NCBI GenBank assembly: GCA_050485905.1
Contig: JBJHCH010000001.1
Span: 52,860-116,859, forward strand
Length of the DNA stretch: 64,000 nt
Reading direction: 5' to 3'
Source of the DNA: JAWLCA01 sp050485905
GTDB lineage: Bacteria; Pseudomonadota; Alphaproteobacteria; Rhodobacterales; Rhodobacteraceae
Of the stretch, positions 42,481 through 52,093 are shown in pieces. The translations under genes were made by a program, and so were the position numbers. A model generated the notes under the pieces. The model made no database searches. It was not told where the DNA came from and was given only the letters and a program-made list of their open reading frames with translations. Within the stretch, counting starts at the first letter, position 1. The number at the start of each line of letters is the position of its first letter.

Positions 42481-42680
42481 ACCAGCCGCCCGCCCAGCAC
42501 CGCGCCGAGGATCGCCCCGGCGACAGCCCCCAGCGGCACCCAGAAGAACACCAGCCCCATCGCGTAAGCCCCTTCCATCTGCGAGATGGAAAAGACCTCT
42601 GCCGCCAGCAGCCCGCCGACCAGCGTCAGCAGGCCGCCGCCGAGGAATCCGATCATCGCCAAGAACAACCTGCGTCCCAT
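42477..42680 (-). CDS. Small membrane protein of unknown function
   Basis: The 67-residue product has two hydrophobic segments (about 4-27, FLAMIGFLGGGLLTLVGGLL, and 40-63, GLVFFWVPLGAVAGAILGAV). Between them is a short loop, EVFSISQMEGAY. The ATG at 42680 follows GGGGGG at 6 bp. Two upstream ATGs in frame are weaker. It overlaps the convergent zinc-finger gene by 4 bp at the 3' end and is divergent from polA. Nothing further can be assigned. Confidence 0.7.
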   Translation of the reverse strand: MGRRLFLAMIGFLGGGLLTLVGGLLAAEVFSISQMEGAYAMGLVFFWVPLGAVAGAILGAVLGGRLV

Positions 42681-42798
42681 GATGCCCCCCATCGCTGGGC
42701 GAAGTGTGCCACAGGCCGGGGCGCGGATCACGGGCGAAATCGTGGTCGCACCCGGGCGCCGGCTGCGCTAGGAACGGGGCAAACGGGGGGCTGGCGCG

Positions 42799-45609
42799 AT
42801 GAGTTTCGGCAAGGGGCACCATCTGCATCTGATCGACGGCTCGGCCTATATCTTCCGGGCCTATCACGCGCTGCCGCCGCTGACGCGCAAGTCCGACGGC
42901 CTGCCGGTGGGCGCGGTCGCCGGGTTCTGCAACATGCTGTGCCGCTATATCGAGAACAACACCGGCAGCGAGGCCGCAACCCATGCGGCGGTGATCTTTG
43001 ACTATTCGTCAAAGACGTTCCGCAACGAGATCTATCCCGACTACAAGGCGAACCGCCCCGATCTGCCCGAGGATCTGAAGCCGCAGTTTCCCCTGACGCG
43101 CGAGGCGACGCGGGCCTTCAACCTGACCTGCATCGAGGTCGAGGATTACGAGGCCGACGACATCATCGCGACTCTCGCCTGCCGGGCGCGGGATGCGGGC
43201 GGGCGGGTGACGATTGTCAGTTCCGACAAGGATCTGATGCAGCTGGTCGGTGACGGGATCGACATGCTGGACCCGATGAAGAACCGCCGCATCGGCCGCG
43301 ACGAGGTGATCGAGAAATTCGGCGTGCCGCCGGAAAAGGTGGTGGATGTGCAGGCGCTGGCCGGTGATTCCGTGGACAACGTGCCGGGTGCGCCGGGCAT
43401 CGGGATCAAGACGGCGGCGCTGTTGATCAACGAATTCGGCGATCTGGAAAGCCTGCTGGCGCGGGCGGGCGAGATCAAGCAGCCGAAACGGCGCGAGACG
43501 CTGATCGAACATGCCGATCAGATCCGGATTTCCCGCCGGCTGGTGGAGCTGGACGCCGACATGCCGACGCCGATGCCGCTGGACGAGATGGAGGTGCGCG
43601 CGCCGGACCCCGAGGCGCTGATGGCGTTTCTGAACGAGATGGAGTTCCGCACCCTGACCCGGCGCGTGGCCGAGAAGCTGGGGGTGGAGCCGGCGCTGCC
43701 GGACCCGGTGCCGGCAGGCGAGGCCGCGGCACCGACGACGCAGAACGACCCCGCGCCGGTGCCCTTCGACCATGCCGGCTATGTGGCGATCCGCGACATG
43801 AAGGTCTTGCAGGAGTGGCTGGACGAGATCGCCGATCAGGGGTTTGTCGCGGTCGATACGGAAACCACGGGGCTGGATGAGATGCGCGCCGATCTGGTGG
43901 GCGTGTCGCTGGCGACCCGGGCCGGTCGCGCGGCCTATATCCCGCTGGGCCATCGGTCGGGCGGGGGCGATCTGTTCGACGGGGACGAAAAGCCGGTGGA
44001 GGGGCAGATCCCGCTGGCCGATGCGCTGGCCGCGCTGAAGCCGATGCTGGAGGATCCGGCGGTGCTGAAGATCGGGCAGAACCTGAAATACGACGCCAAG
44101 ATGCTGGCGCGCCATGGCATCCGCGTGGCCGGGTTCGACGACACGATGCTGATGTCCTATGCGATGCACGCGGGGCTGCACGGCCACGGGATGGATACGC
44201 TGTCGGAGCAGTATCTTGGCCATATCCCCATTCCGATCAAGCAGTTGCTGGGATCGGGCAAGGCGCAGGTGACCTTTGACCGGGTGCCGGTGGAGGAGGC
44301 CACGAAATACGCGGCCGAGGATGCGGATGTGACCCTGCGGCTGTGGCAGAGCTTTCGCCCCGCCCTGCACGAGGCGCGGGTGACGACCGTCTACGAGACG
44401 ATGGAGCGCCCGCTGATGCCGGTGCTGGCCGAGATGGAGATGGCGGGCATCAAGGTCGACCGCGATGCGCTGAGCCGGATGTCGAACGCGTTCAGCCAGA
44501 AGATGGCGGCGCTGGAGGCGGAGATCCACGAGCTGGCGGGCGAGAGTTTCAACGTCGGCAGCCCGAAGCAGCTGGGCGAGATCCTGTTCGACAAGATGAG
44601 CCTGGCTGGCGGCAAGAAGGGCAAGACCGGGGCCTATGCCACTGGCGCCGACGTGCTGGAGGATCTGGCGGCCGAGGGGCATGACCTGCCCGCCAGGGTG
44701 TTGGATTGGCGGCAGATTTCCAAGCTGAAATCGACCTATACCGATGCGCTGCAGGGGCATATTCACCCGGATACGGGGCGGGTGCATACGTCCTATGTGA
44801 TGACCGGGGCGGTGACGGGGCGGCTGGCCTCGACCGATCCGAACCTGCAGAACATCCCGGTGCGGACCGAGGAGGGGCGGCGCATCCGCAGCGCCTTCAT
44901 CGCGGCCGAGGGGCACAAGCTGGTGAGCCTGGACTACAGCCAGATCGAGCTGCGGATCCTGGCCCATATCGCCGATATTCCCGCGCTGAAACAGGCGTTT
45001 AGCGATGGCGTGGACATCCATGCCATGACCGCGTCGGAAATGTTCGGCGTGCCGCTTGATCAGATGACGCCGGAGATCCGGCGGCAGGCGAAGGCGATCA
45101 ATTTCGGGGTGATCTACGGCATCTCCGGCTTCGGCCTGGCGCGCAACCTGCGCATCCCGCGGGACCAGGCGCAGGCGTTTATTGATACGTATTTTCAACG
45201 GTTTCCGGGAATTCGGGAGTATATGGACAGCACCATCGCCTTTGCCCGCGAACACGGGCATGTGGCGACGCTGTTCGGCCGGCGCATCCACACGCCCGAG
45301 ATCAACGCCAAGGGGCCGACGGCGGGGTTCGCCCGGCGCGCGGCGATCAATGCGCCCATTCAGGGCACGGCCGCCGACATCATCCGCCGCGCCATGATCC
45401 GCGTGCCGCAAGCCATTGAAAAGCTTCCGGCAAGGATGCTTCTGACGGTCCACGACGAGTTGGTGTTCGAGGTCGAAGAGGGCGCGGTGGAGGACACGAT
45501 CGCGGCCGTCCGGCAGGTGATGGAACACGCCGCCGAGCCGGTCTTGAAGCTGTCGGTGCCGCTGACCGTGGACGGCGGGCAGGGCGCGACCTGGGCCGAG
45601 GCGCACTGA
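42799..45609 (+). CDS. polA: DNA polymerase I
   Basis: The 936-residue enzyme has all three domains. The 5'-3' exonuclease is at about 8-290 (LIDGSAYIFRAYHALPPL, DYKANRPDLPED, YEADDIIATLA, SSDKDLMQLV). The 3'-5' exonuclease is at about 345-530, with its first motif intact (VAVDTETTGLDEM). The polymerase is the C-terminal part (motif A LDYSQIELRILAHI, motif B RRQAKAINFGVIYGISGFGL, motif C LLTVHDELVFEV). All catalytic Asp residues are present, so the proofreading domain should be active. Two repeat arrays lie immediately downstream. Confidence 0.98.
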   Translation: MSFGKGHHLHLIDGSAYIFRAYHALPPLTRKSDGLPVGAVAGFCNMLCRYIENNTGSEAATHAAVIFDYSSKTFRNEIYPDYKANRPDLPEDLKPQFPLTREATRAFNLTCIEVEDYEADDIIATLACRARDAGGRVTIVSSDKDLMQLVGDGIDMLDPMKNRRIGRDEVIEKFGVPPEKVVDVQALAGDSVDNVPGAPGIGIKTAALLINEFGDLESLLARAGEIKQPKRRETLIEHADQIRISRRLVELDADMPTPMPLDEMEVRAPDPEALMAFLNEMEFRTLTRRVAEKLGVEPALPDPVPAGEAAAPTTQNDPAPVPFDHAGYVAIRDMKVLQEWLDEIADQGFVAVDTETTGLDEMRADLVGVSLATRAGRAAYIPLGHRSGGGDLFDGDEKPVEGQIPLADALAALKPMLEDPAVLKIGQNLKYDAKMLARHGIRVAGFDDTMLMSYAMHAGLHGHGMDTLSEQYLGHIPIPIKQLLGSGKAQVTFDRVPVEEATKYAAEDADVTLRLWQSFRPALHEARVTTVYETMERPLMPVLAEMEMAGIKVDRDALSRMSNAFSQKMAALEAEIHELAGESFNVGSPKQLGEILFDKMSLAGGKKGKTGAYATGADVLEDLAAEGHDLPARVLDWRQISKLKSTYTDALQGHIHPDTGRVHTSYVMTGAVTGRLASTDPNLQNIPVRTEEGRRIRSAFIAAEGHKLVSLDYSQIELRILAHIADIPALKQAFSDGVDIHAMTASEMFGVPLDQMTPEIRRQAKAINFGVIYGISGFGLARNLRIPRDQAQAFIDTYFQRFPGIREYMDSTIAFAREHGHVATLFGRRIHTPEINAKGPTAGFARRAAINAPIQGTAADIIRRAMIRVPQAIEKLPARMLLTVHDELVFEVEEGAVEDTIAAVRQVMEHAAEPVLKLSVPLTVDGGQGATWAEAH

Positions 45610-45626
45610 CCCCGCCACCCCGGAAA

Positions 45627-45681
45627 CGGTGTGCACATCACGTATGATTCACGTGCATCTGCCGTGCATATCACGTGCATA
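45627..45681. repeat. Array of about five 11-bp direct repeats (core CGTGCAT)
   Basis: Just after polA, 11-bp units stand head to tail: TCACGTATGAT (45638), TCACGTGCATC (45649), TGCCGTGCATA (45660) and TCACGTGCATA (45671). A weaker unit, CGGTGTGCACA, lies at 45627. The core CGTGCAT recurs once per helical turn, which resembles iteron-like or cooperative protein-binding arrays. No binding protein is identified. Confidence 0.7.
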
Positions 45682-45749
45682 CGTTGCGCCGGTTTGGCGC
45701 GGGCGGCGGCGGAAAGCGGTTTTGCGTCAGCGGGTTGGGTTGCGGGAGG

Positions 45750-45807
45750 GCAGATATACCTTTTCGGGTATATACCGTATCGGGTATATACCTTTTTGGG
45801 TATGGCC
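45750..45807. repeat. Array of 16-bp tandem palindromes (GGGTATATACC)
   Basis: Four units spaced exactly 16 bp: GCAGATATACC (45750), GGGTATATACC (45766), GGGTATATACC (45782) and a partial GGGTATGGCC (45798), separated by five-base T-rich spacers. The two middle units contain the perfect palindrome GGTATATACC. The array sits 73 bp before the start of the unrecognised gene at 45880 and could be a multi-copy operator for it. Confidence 0.75.
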
Positions 45808-45879
45808 TGTGCGCAGCCGTCGGGCGGGGGAGGTGCGGCGAGAGGCCCCGGCTCGGGGGCCGGGGCGTCGCGGTGAGGG

Positions 45880-47247
45880 GTGACAGGTGCGGCGCGCGGT
45901 GGCAGGCTGCCGGGGCGAGGGCGGCAGGGTGATGCGTTGCGGGCCGAGGAGATCAGGGACGGGGAGACGCTGGAGGCGTGGCTGAGGGCTCAGTCGCGCG
46001 ATGTGGCGGTGATGATCGCGGCGCGTGCCGCGTTGAGGGTGGTGCCGTGGTGGTCTGGGACTTTTAGGGTAGTGTCGACTCATGAGCGCGCGCCAGAGGT
46101 GGTGCTGGCACTTTTTCGGGGTGCATTAAGTCCTGGTATTGCGTCAAGCAATTTGATGCTCGAAGCAGCCTGGAACGCCTTTGAAAATGCCGCTGACGCT
46201 TCCCGTGAAGCCCTAGCGGTGGCAGATGCGGCCGTTTCTGTAGCTGAGACGAGGGGTCCGGTCGTCGATGCGGTCAGAACTGCTGACGCCGCAAGAGCCG
46301 CCGCCGCTGCCTCATCTGCAGCCGCAAGTATGATGGCGCGCCCAATTCTTGACACCGTTGATGCGGTTAAAGCTGCCGCCCGAGTCGCCAACGCTGCCGA
46401 AGACCTTTGGCCATTCATAGGGTCCGATGCGGCGGCCATTGAAGCGTCCATGTCTGCTTGGCAGCGACTCACGGCGCCGATTTGGGGTTCGGCTGTCCCA
46501 GAGGCCATACTCAAGGAATGGGAACAGCTTCGCGCCTCGCTGCACGCGGATGCGCCGGACTGGCAGTTCTGGAGCGACTGGTACGAGCGTGTCCTTCGTG
46601 GCGGCCCGCAGAACTGGGACATGCTGACCGAAATCGTGCTGATCCCCGATGCCGACTGGAAGCAGGGGCCGCGGCATGTGAATGCGATCATCGCGGGGAT
46701 CGTGGAAAAGCATCGCGGTGGGGGTGTGGGGAAGCGGGTCGAGGATCTGCCGCAGCCCGCCGCCGCGCGGTTGCAGGCGCAGGTGGCGTTTCTGTTGCAG
46801 ACCTCGGCCTGTGCAGAGGTGACAGCAGCGGGGCTGTCGGCGCAGATTGCCCATGCGATCACGGTCTACAAGCGCGATGAGCGGTGCAATCAACTGCCCG
46901 AGCCGCTGCTGGTGTTCGAGCATATGGCCGAGACGCTGCACAGACTATCGCGGACGGTGGCCAAGGCGGCCGACGACCCGAACGAGGTGGCGGCGCTGAA
47001 GCAGCAGATCCTCGATCTGGAAGCGCAGATCGAAATGCTGACGGGGAAGTTGCGGGCGGCGGAGCATCGCGACGATTTCGTGCGCTTCTGGGATGCCGGC
47101 GTTGAGAGCGCGGGCAAATGGGCGGGACCGGCTGCGATGGGCGGTCTCGTCTATTTCGTCTGCAACTACGTCGATCCCGGCATGTTGAGCCAGTTGGGGG
47201 TGGAACTCACGCGCTGGGCGCAGGCGGTGCGTGGCGCGCGGGGTTAG
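45880..47247 (+). CDS. Uncharacterised Ala/Trp-rich protein with C-terminal membrane segment
   Basis: The 455-residue product was not recognised as a described family. The start is GTG at 45880, and TTG at 45937 is an alternative. The N-terminal part reads DGETLEAWLRAQSRDVAV then IAARAALRVVPWW. Residues 95-170 are a helical Ala/Asp-rich stretch. Residues 210-270 are Trp-rich: DWQFWSDWYERVLRGG, NWDMLTEIVLIPDADW. A coiled coil, LKQQILDLEAQIEMLTGKL, is near 370-390, and a hydrophobic segment (AAMGGLVYFVCNYV) near 420-435. I recall similar unnamed proteins in other Rhodobacteraceae. The middle (about 46060-46560) is visibly lower in G+C than both ends. Preceded by two repeat arrays. Confidence 0.75.
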   Translation: MTGAARGGRLPGRGRQGDALRAEEIRDGETLEAWLRAQSRDVAVMIAARAALRVVPWWSGTFRVVSTHERAPEVVLALFRGALSPGIASSNLMLEAAWNAFENAADASREALAVADAAVSVAETRGPVVDAVRTADAARAAAAASSAAASMMARPILDTVDAVKAAARVANAAEDLWPFIGSDAAAIEASMSAWQRLTAPIWGSAVPEAILKEWEQLRASLHADAPDWQFWSDWYERVLRGGPQNWDMLTEIVLIPDADWKQGPRHVNAIIAGIVEKHRGGGVGKRVEDLPQPAAARLQAQVAFLLQTSACAEVTAAGLSAQIAHAITVYKRDERCNQLPEPLLVFEHMAETLHRLSRTVAKAADDPNEVAALKQQILDLEAQIEMLTGKLRAAEHRDDFVRFWDAGVESAGKWAGPAAMGGLVYFVCNYVDPGMLSQLGVELTRWAQAVRGARG

Positions 47248-47281
47248 ATGCCTGCGCCCAATAGACCCCCTTCTTCCCCGT

Positions 47282-47327
47282 CGCGTCCGCCGTGGGGACG
47301 CGCCCGCCCGCCCCCACGGCGGACGCG
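47282..47327. terminator. Strong inverted repeat between convergent genes
   Basis: A 16-bp perfect stem (47282-47297 with 47312-47327, CGCGTCCGCC and its complement) encloses a 14-base C-rich loop. It lies between the stop at 47247 and the convergent permease stop at 47360. There is no clear T-run on either side, so termination is inferred from position. Confidence 0.55.
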
Positions 47328-47359
47328 CCCCCGTCTTTCCGGCACCAATGGCAGCCCGC

Positions 47360-48778
47360 TCAGCGTTCGTCGCTGCTCATGCCCTCGCCGTGGCCCTGCA
47401 GGCCGCCCGACACTTCCTCGGTCGCCTCGGCCGGAAGCTCTTGCGGCAGGGCGAGGTTCAGGACGATGGCGATGCCCGCGGCCGGCAAGAGGCCAGAGGT
47501 GAGCAGTATGCGCATGGTTTCAGGCAGGTGCTGCAGCGCGCCGGGTTCCAGTTGCAGGCCCAGCCCCACCGACAAGGCGACGGCGAAGATCACCATGTTG
47601 CGCCGGTTCCAGTGGACATCCGACAGCATCGAGATGCCGGCGGCGCAGACCATGCCGAACATCACGATCACGCCGCCGCCCAGCACCTCGATCGGGACGG
47701 TGGTGATCGCGGCGCCGATCTTCGGCACCAGACCGCAGAGGATCAGGAACACCGCGCCGCAGGTGACGACGTGGCGGCTCATCAGCCCGGTCATGGCGAT
47801 CAGGCCGACGTTCTGGGAAAACGAGGTGTTGGGGAGCGCCCCGAACATGCCGGCCAGCGCGCTGCCGAAACCGTCGGCATAGGTGGCGCCCTGGATCTCG
47901 GTATCCGTCGACTCGCGGCCGGCGCCGCCCTTGCAGATACCCGAGACGTCGCCCACGGTTTCCACCGCCGAGACGAAGGCCATCAGCAGGAAGCCGACGA
48001 TGGCGGCGACCTGAAACTCGACCCCGAAGGCAAAGGGGCGGGGCAGAGCGACCCAGGCGGCGGTGCCGACGGCGGCGAAGTTCACCATGCCGAGGGCGAG
48101 CGAGAAGAGGTAGCCCGCGATCAGGCCGATCAGCACGGCGGCGACCGACCACATGCCGCGCATGAAGAACTTCACCCCCAGCGTGACGAACACGACCAGC
48201 AGCGCCACCGACCAGCTTTGCAGGTCGCCGTAAGCCGGGGTGCCGATCTGCGGCACGCCGCCCGCCGCGTACTGGATACCGACGCGGACGAGTGCGAGGC
48301 CGATCATCAGGACGACCAGCCCGGTCACCAGCGGCGGCAGGGCGAATCGCAGCCGCCCGATGAACGGGGCGAGGGCCGCGTGGAACAGACCGCCCACCAG
48401 CACGCCGCCGGTGATGACGGCCATCGCCTCTACCCCCTTGCCGGCGACCAGCGGGATCATGATGGGGATGAAGGCGAAGGAGGTGCCCTGCACGATGGGC
48501 AGCCGGGCGCCGACGGGGCCTGCGCCGATGGTCTGCAAGAGCGTGGCGACGCCCGCGAACAGCATCGACATCTGGATCATGTAGATCAGCATCGGGAAAT
48601 CGGGCGAGCCCGAGCCGAAGCCGAAGCCGGCGGCGCCGGCGATGATGATCGCGGGTGTCACGTTCGAGACGAACATCGCCAGCACGTGCTGGATGCCCAG
48701 CGGGATCGCCTGGGCGATCGGCGGGGTGTAGTTGGGATCGCGGAGCTGCTCCGGCGTCCCGATGGACGTGGCGGCCAT
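47360..48778 (-). CDS. NCS2 purine permease (xanthine/urate:H+ symporter)
   Basis: The 472-residue inner-membrane transporter has about 14 hydrophobic segments. Family motifs are VQGTSFAFIPIM, then SAVETVGDVSGICKG and ALPNTSFSQNVGLIAMTGLMSR, the QN-G-TG box of the urate/xanthine branch. The C-terminal tail is acidic (ELPAEATEEVSGG). The ATG at 48778 (MAATSIG) was chosen. It is the last gene of the ureide operon, 56 bp after allA, and would import urate or xanthine for the pathway encoded here. Confidence 0.93.
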   Translation of the reverse strand: MAATSIGTPEQLRDPNYTPPIAQAIPLGIQHVLAMFVSNVTPAIIIAGAAGFGFGSGSPDFPMLIYMIQMSMLFAGVATLLQTIGAGPVGARLPIVQGTSFAFIPIMIPLVAGKGVEAMAVITGGVLVGGLFHAALAPFIGRLRFALPPLVTGLVVLMIGLALVRVGIQYAAGGVPQIGTPAYGDLQSWSVALLVVFVTLGVKFFMRGMWSVAAVLIGLIAGYLFSLALGMVNFAAVGTAAWVALPRPFAFGVEFQVAAIVGFLLMAFVSAVETVGDVSGICKGGAGRESTDTEIQGATYADGFGSALAGMFGALPNTSFSQNVGLIAMTGLMSRHVVTCGAVFLILCGLVPKIGAAITTVPIEVLGGGVIVMFGMVCAAGISMLSDVHWNRRNMVIFAVALSVGLGLQLEPGALQHLPETMRILLTSGLLPAAGIAIVLNLALPQELPAEATEEVSGGLQGHGEGMSSDER

Positions 48779-48834
48779 GGTGTTCCTCCCTCTCATGGCA
48801 TGTGCCCGGCGGCAGCGCACCGCCGCCGGGGCTG

Positions 48835-49316
48835 TCAGGCGCGCACCTCCCAATGCGTGCCGTAGCGGTAGTCCTGCAGGTTCGGTGTGGCCCCGATCCG
48901 GTCGACCACGGCAAAGAGGCCGGGGGCGTGCAGCGGCGTCAGCACCCCGTGCCAGATGCCGCGGTGCAGGTTGATGGCCTGACCGGGTGCGGTCAGGAAG
49001 GCGATGGGCGTGCCGGGGGTGCCGGCCTCGTCTGGGGCGACGATGACCAGGAACGGGTGCTGGGTCATCGGGATGAAGGCCTGCGACCCCTCCGGGTGGC
49101 GTTCGACGAAATTGAACCGATAGGGCAGGGCGCGGGGCTGGGCGTCGAAGATCGAGATGCCGCCGCGCCCGTCAGGGCCGAAATCCAGCCGCGCGCGGTC
49201 GTGGTGGCGGCCGCAGAGCCCGTCGTTGATCAGCTTGTCCGGTGTGCCGGAGGCGTCGAGCACGTCGCCGTAGGGGGCGAAGGCGTCGGCGGTCAGGGGC
49301 CGGGCGTGGATCACGT

Positions 49317-49320
<4 letters not shown>
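48835..49320 (-). CDS. allA: Ureidoglycolate lyase
   Basis: This 161-residue AllA cleaves (S)-ureidoglycolate to glyoxylate and urea. The start MNVIHARPLTADAFAPYGDV and the segments ISIFDAQPRALP, ERHPEGSQAFIPM and INLHRGIWHGVL are the family core, a cupin-type fold. Its ATG overlaps the stop of the allE gene (ATGA), so translation is coupled. It performs the last step of ureide breakdown among the enzymes encoded in this window. Confidence 0.94.
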
Positions 49321-50152
<832 letters not shown>

Positions 50153-50156
<4 letters not shown>

Positions 50157-51556
50157 GGCAGCATGTCCTGAAGCCGGATTTCCGCGATCCGCTCGACCTG
50201 CGCGCAGGCGGTGGCGAATTCGGTCGCGGTGTCGTTGGCGATGCGGGTGTGGAAGGCGGCGAGGATCGAGTCCTTGGTGTTGTCGCGGACGGCGATGATG
50301 AAGGGGAAGCCGTGCTTCGCGACATACTCGGCGTTGAGCCGCTGGAAGGACTCGCGTTCGGCATCGGTCAGCGCATCGAGGCCGGCGCTGGCCTGTTCAT
50401 GGGTCGATTCCGGCGTCAGCCGCTTCGCCGCCGCCAGCTTGCCCGCCAGGTCCGGGTGCGCGGTCAGCACGCCGAGGCGTTCGTCATGGCTGGCCGAGCG
50501 GAACATGCGGGCGAGCGCGTTGTGCAGGCCGGTGGCGGTGTCATGGGCCGGGCCGAGTTCCAGCCCGTGCGCGCGTTCGGCGATCCAGGGCGAATGCTCG
50601 AAGATGCTGCCGAAGCGGGCGACGAAGGTGGCGCGGTCCATCCGGCTGGGGCGCTCGATGCGGCGGTGCGGGTGCTGCGCCGCCCAATGCGCGGCGATCT
50701 GGCCGCGTGTGGCGACCCATGCGCCGCCCTTTTCCGCCACATGGTCCAGAAACCGGATCAGACCGGCCACCTTGCCCGGGCGGCCGATCAGGCGGCAGTG
50801 CAGGCCCACCGACATCATCCGCCCGCCCTCGGCATGCAGCACGTCATAGGCGTCGATCAGGTACTGCCCGAAATCCTGCCCCGTCACCCAGCCGGGCGCG
50901 GTGGCGAAGCGCATGTCGTTGGCTTCCAGCGTGTAGGGCAGGACGAGCTGGTCGCGGTCGCCAGCCTCCAGCCAGTAGGGCAGGTCGTCGTCATATGTAT
51001 CGGAGATCCAGTCGAACTGCCCTGTTTCCGCCGTCAGCCGCACTGTATTCAGCGAGCAGCGCCCGGTGTACCAGCCGCGCGGGGGTTCGCCCACCACCTC
51101 GGTATGCAGCCGGATCGCCTCGGCGATCTGGGCGCGTTCCTCCTCCTCGGGCATGTCGCGGTGTTCGACCCATTTCAGCCCGTGGCTGGCGATCTCCCAG
51201 CCGGCGGATTTCATCGCCGCTACCTGGCCGGGGTTGCGGGCGAGCGCGCTGGCCACGCCGTAGATCGTCACCGGCAAGGCCCGCCCGGTGAACAGCCGGT
51301 GCAGCCGCCAGAACCCGGCCCGCGCGCCGTAGTCATACATCGATTCCATGTTCCAGTGCCGCATGCCGGGCCAGGGCTGCGCGCCGGGGATGTCGGAGAG
51401 GAACGCCTCGGACTGCGCGTCGCCGTGCAAGAGGCAGTTCTCGCCGCCCTCCTCATAATTCAGCACAAGGCTGATGGCGACGCGGGCGCCGCCGGGCCAG
51501 TTGGCTTCCGGCGGGGTCGGGCCGTGGCCGTGCATGTCGCGGGGGTAACGGGTCAT
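50153..51556 (-). CDS. puuE: Bifunctional PuuE-type allantoinase / OHCU decarboxylase fusion
   Basis: The 467-residue product joins two pathway enzymes. Residues 1-300 form the polysaccharide-deacetylase-like allantoinase PuuE (LVLNYEEGGENCLLHGD, GWEIASHGLKWVEHRDM, GLHCRLIGRPGKVAGL). Residues 305-467 form UraD (DRATFVARFGSIFEHSPWIAE, AHPDLAGKL with His367 as the catalytic candidate, KHGFPFIIAVRDNTK). UraD decarboxylates OHCU to S-allantoin and PuuE opens allantoin to allantoate, so the fusion runs two consecutive steps. The separate UraH gene is divergent, 143 bp away. Confidence 0.95.
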
Positions 51557-51699
51557 CGGGTTCCTCCTGCATTACCTTCTAGCGCAAATGAATGGCGGCG
51601 TTTTTCAGGAATTTCCTGAAGGTCCTTTCGCCCCAAGCCCCGGTCGCTTTTCGCGCCGATCTCTGGCATGGCTGCACAGGAACAGGGCAGGAGGACGCT

Positions 51700-52056
51700 A
51701 TGGCCGAGGGATATCTGACCACCCATGTGCTGGATACCGCGCGCGGGCTTCCCGCCGAGGGGCTGCGCATCGTGCTGTATGCGCTGGATGGCGGACGCCG
51801 GCAACTGGCCGATGTGGTGACGAACCACGACGGGCGCACCGACGGGCCGATCCTGCCGAAGGAGACGTTTGCCGTGGGAACCTACGAACTGGTGTTCCAC
51901 GCGGGCGACTACCTGCGCGCGACCGGGCAGGCCGGGGACGATCCGCTGTTCCTGGACGAGGTGCCGATCCGGTTCGGCATGTCGGACACGGATGCCCACT
52001 ATCATGTGCCGCTGCTGCTGAGCCCCTACGGCTTTTCGACCTATCGCGGCAGTTGA
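51700..52056 (+). CDS. uraH: 5-hydroxyisourate hydrolase (transthyretin-like)
   Basis: The 118-residue UraH hydrolyses 5-hydroxyisourate to OHCU. The motifs are TTHVLDTARGLPAEG at the N-terminus, with the catalytic His, FHAGDYLRATGQ in the middle, and DAHYHVPLLLSPYGFSTYRGS at the C-terminus (split: HYHVPLLLSPYG, then YRGS), the family end. The ATG at 51700 follows CAGGAGG. It is divergent from the ureide operon and followed by a small minus-strand gene. Confidence 0.96.
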   Translation: MAEGYLTTHVLDTARGLPAEGLRIVLYALDGGRRQLADVVTNHDGRTDGPILPKETFAVGTYELVFHAGDYLRATGQAGDDPLFLDEVPIRFGMSDTDAHYHVPLLLSPYGFSTYRGS

Positions 52057-52093
52057 TGCTGAATCAGGTTCAAGTTGTAGAGATTCGGCTGTT

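Noticed and set aside
43009..45636. An 875-codon open frame antisense to polA
   Set aside because: It is composed of His/Arg/Gln-rich shadow sequence. The plus-strand polA has all conserved motifs.
45627..45807. A CRISPR array
   Set aside because: The repeats are only 11 and 16 bp with no unique spacers of CRISPR length, and no cas gene is present.
45629..45883. Three overlapping short plus-strand open frames before the gene at 45880
   Set aside because: All three frames are open by chance through the repeat arrays. None has a ribosome site or coding character that survives the repeats.
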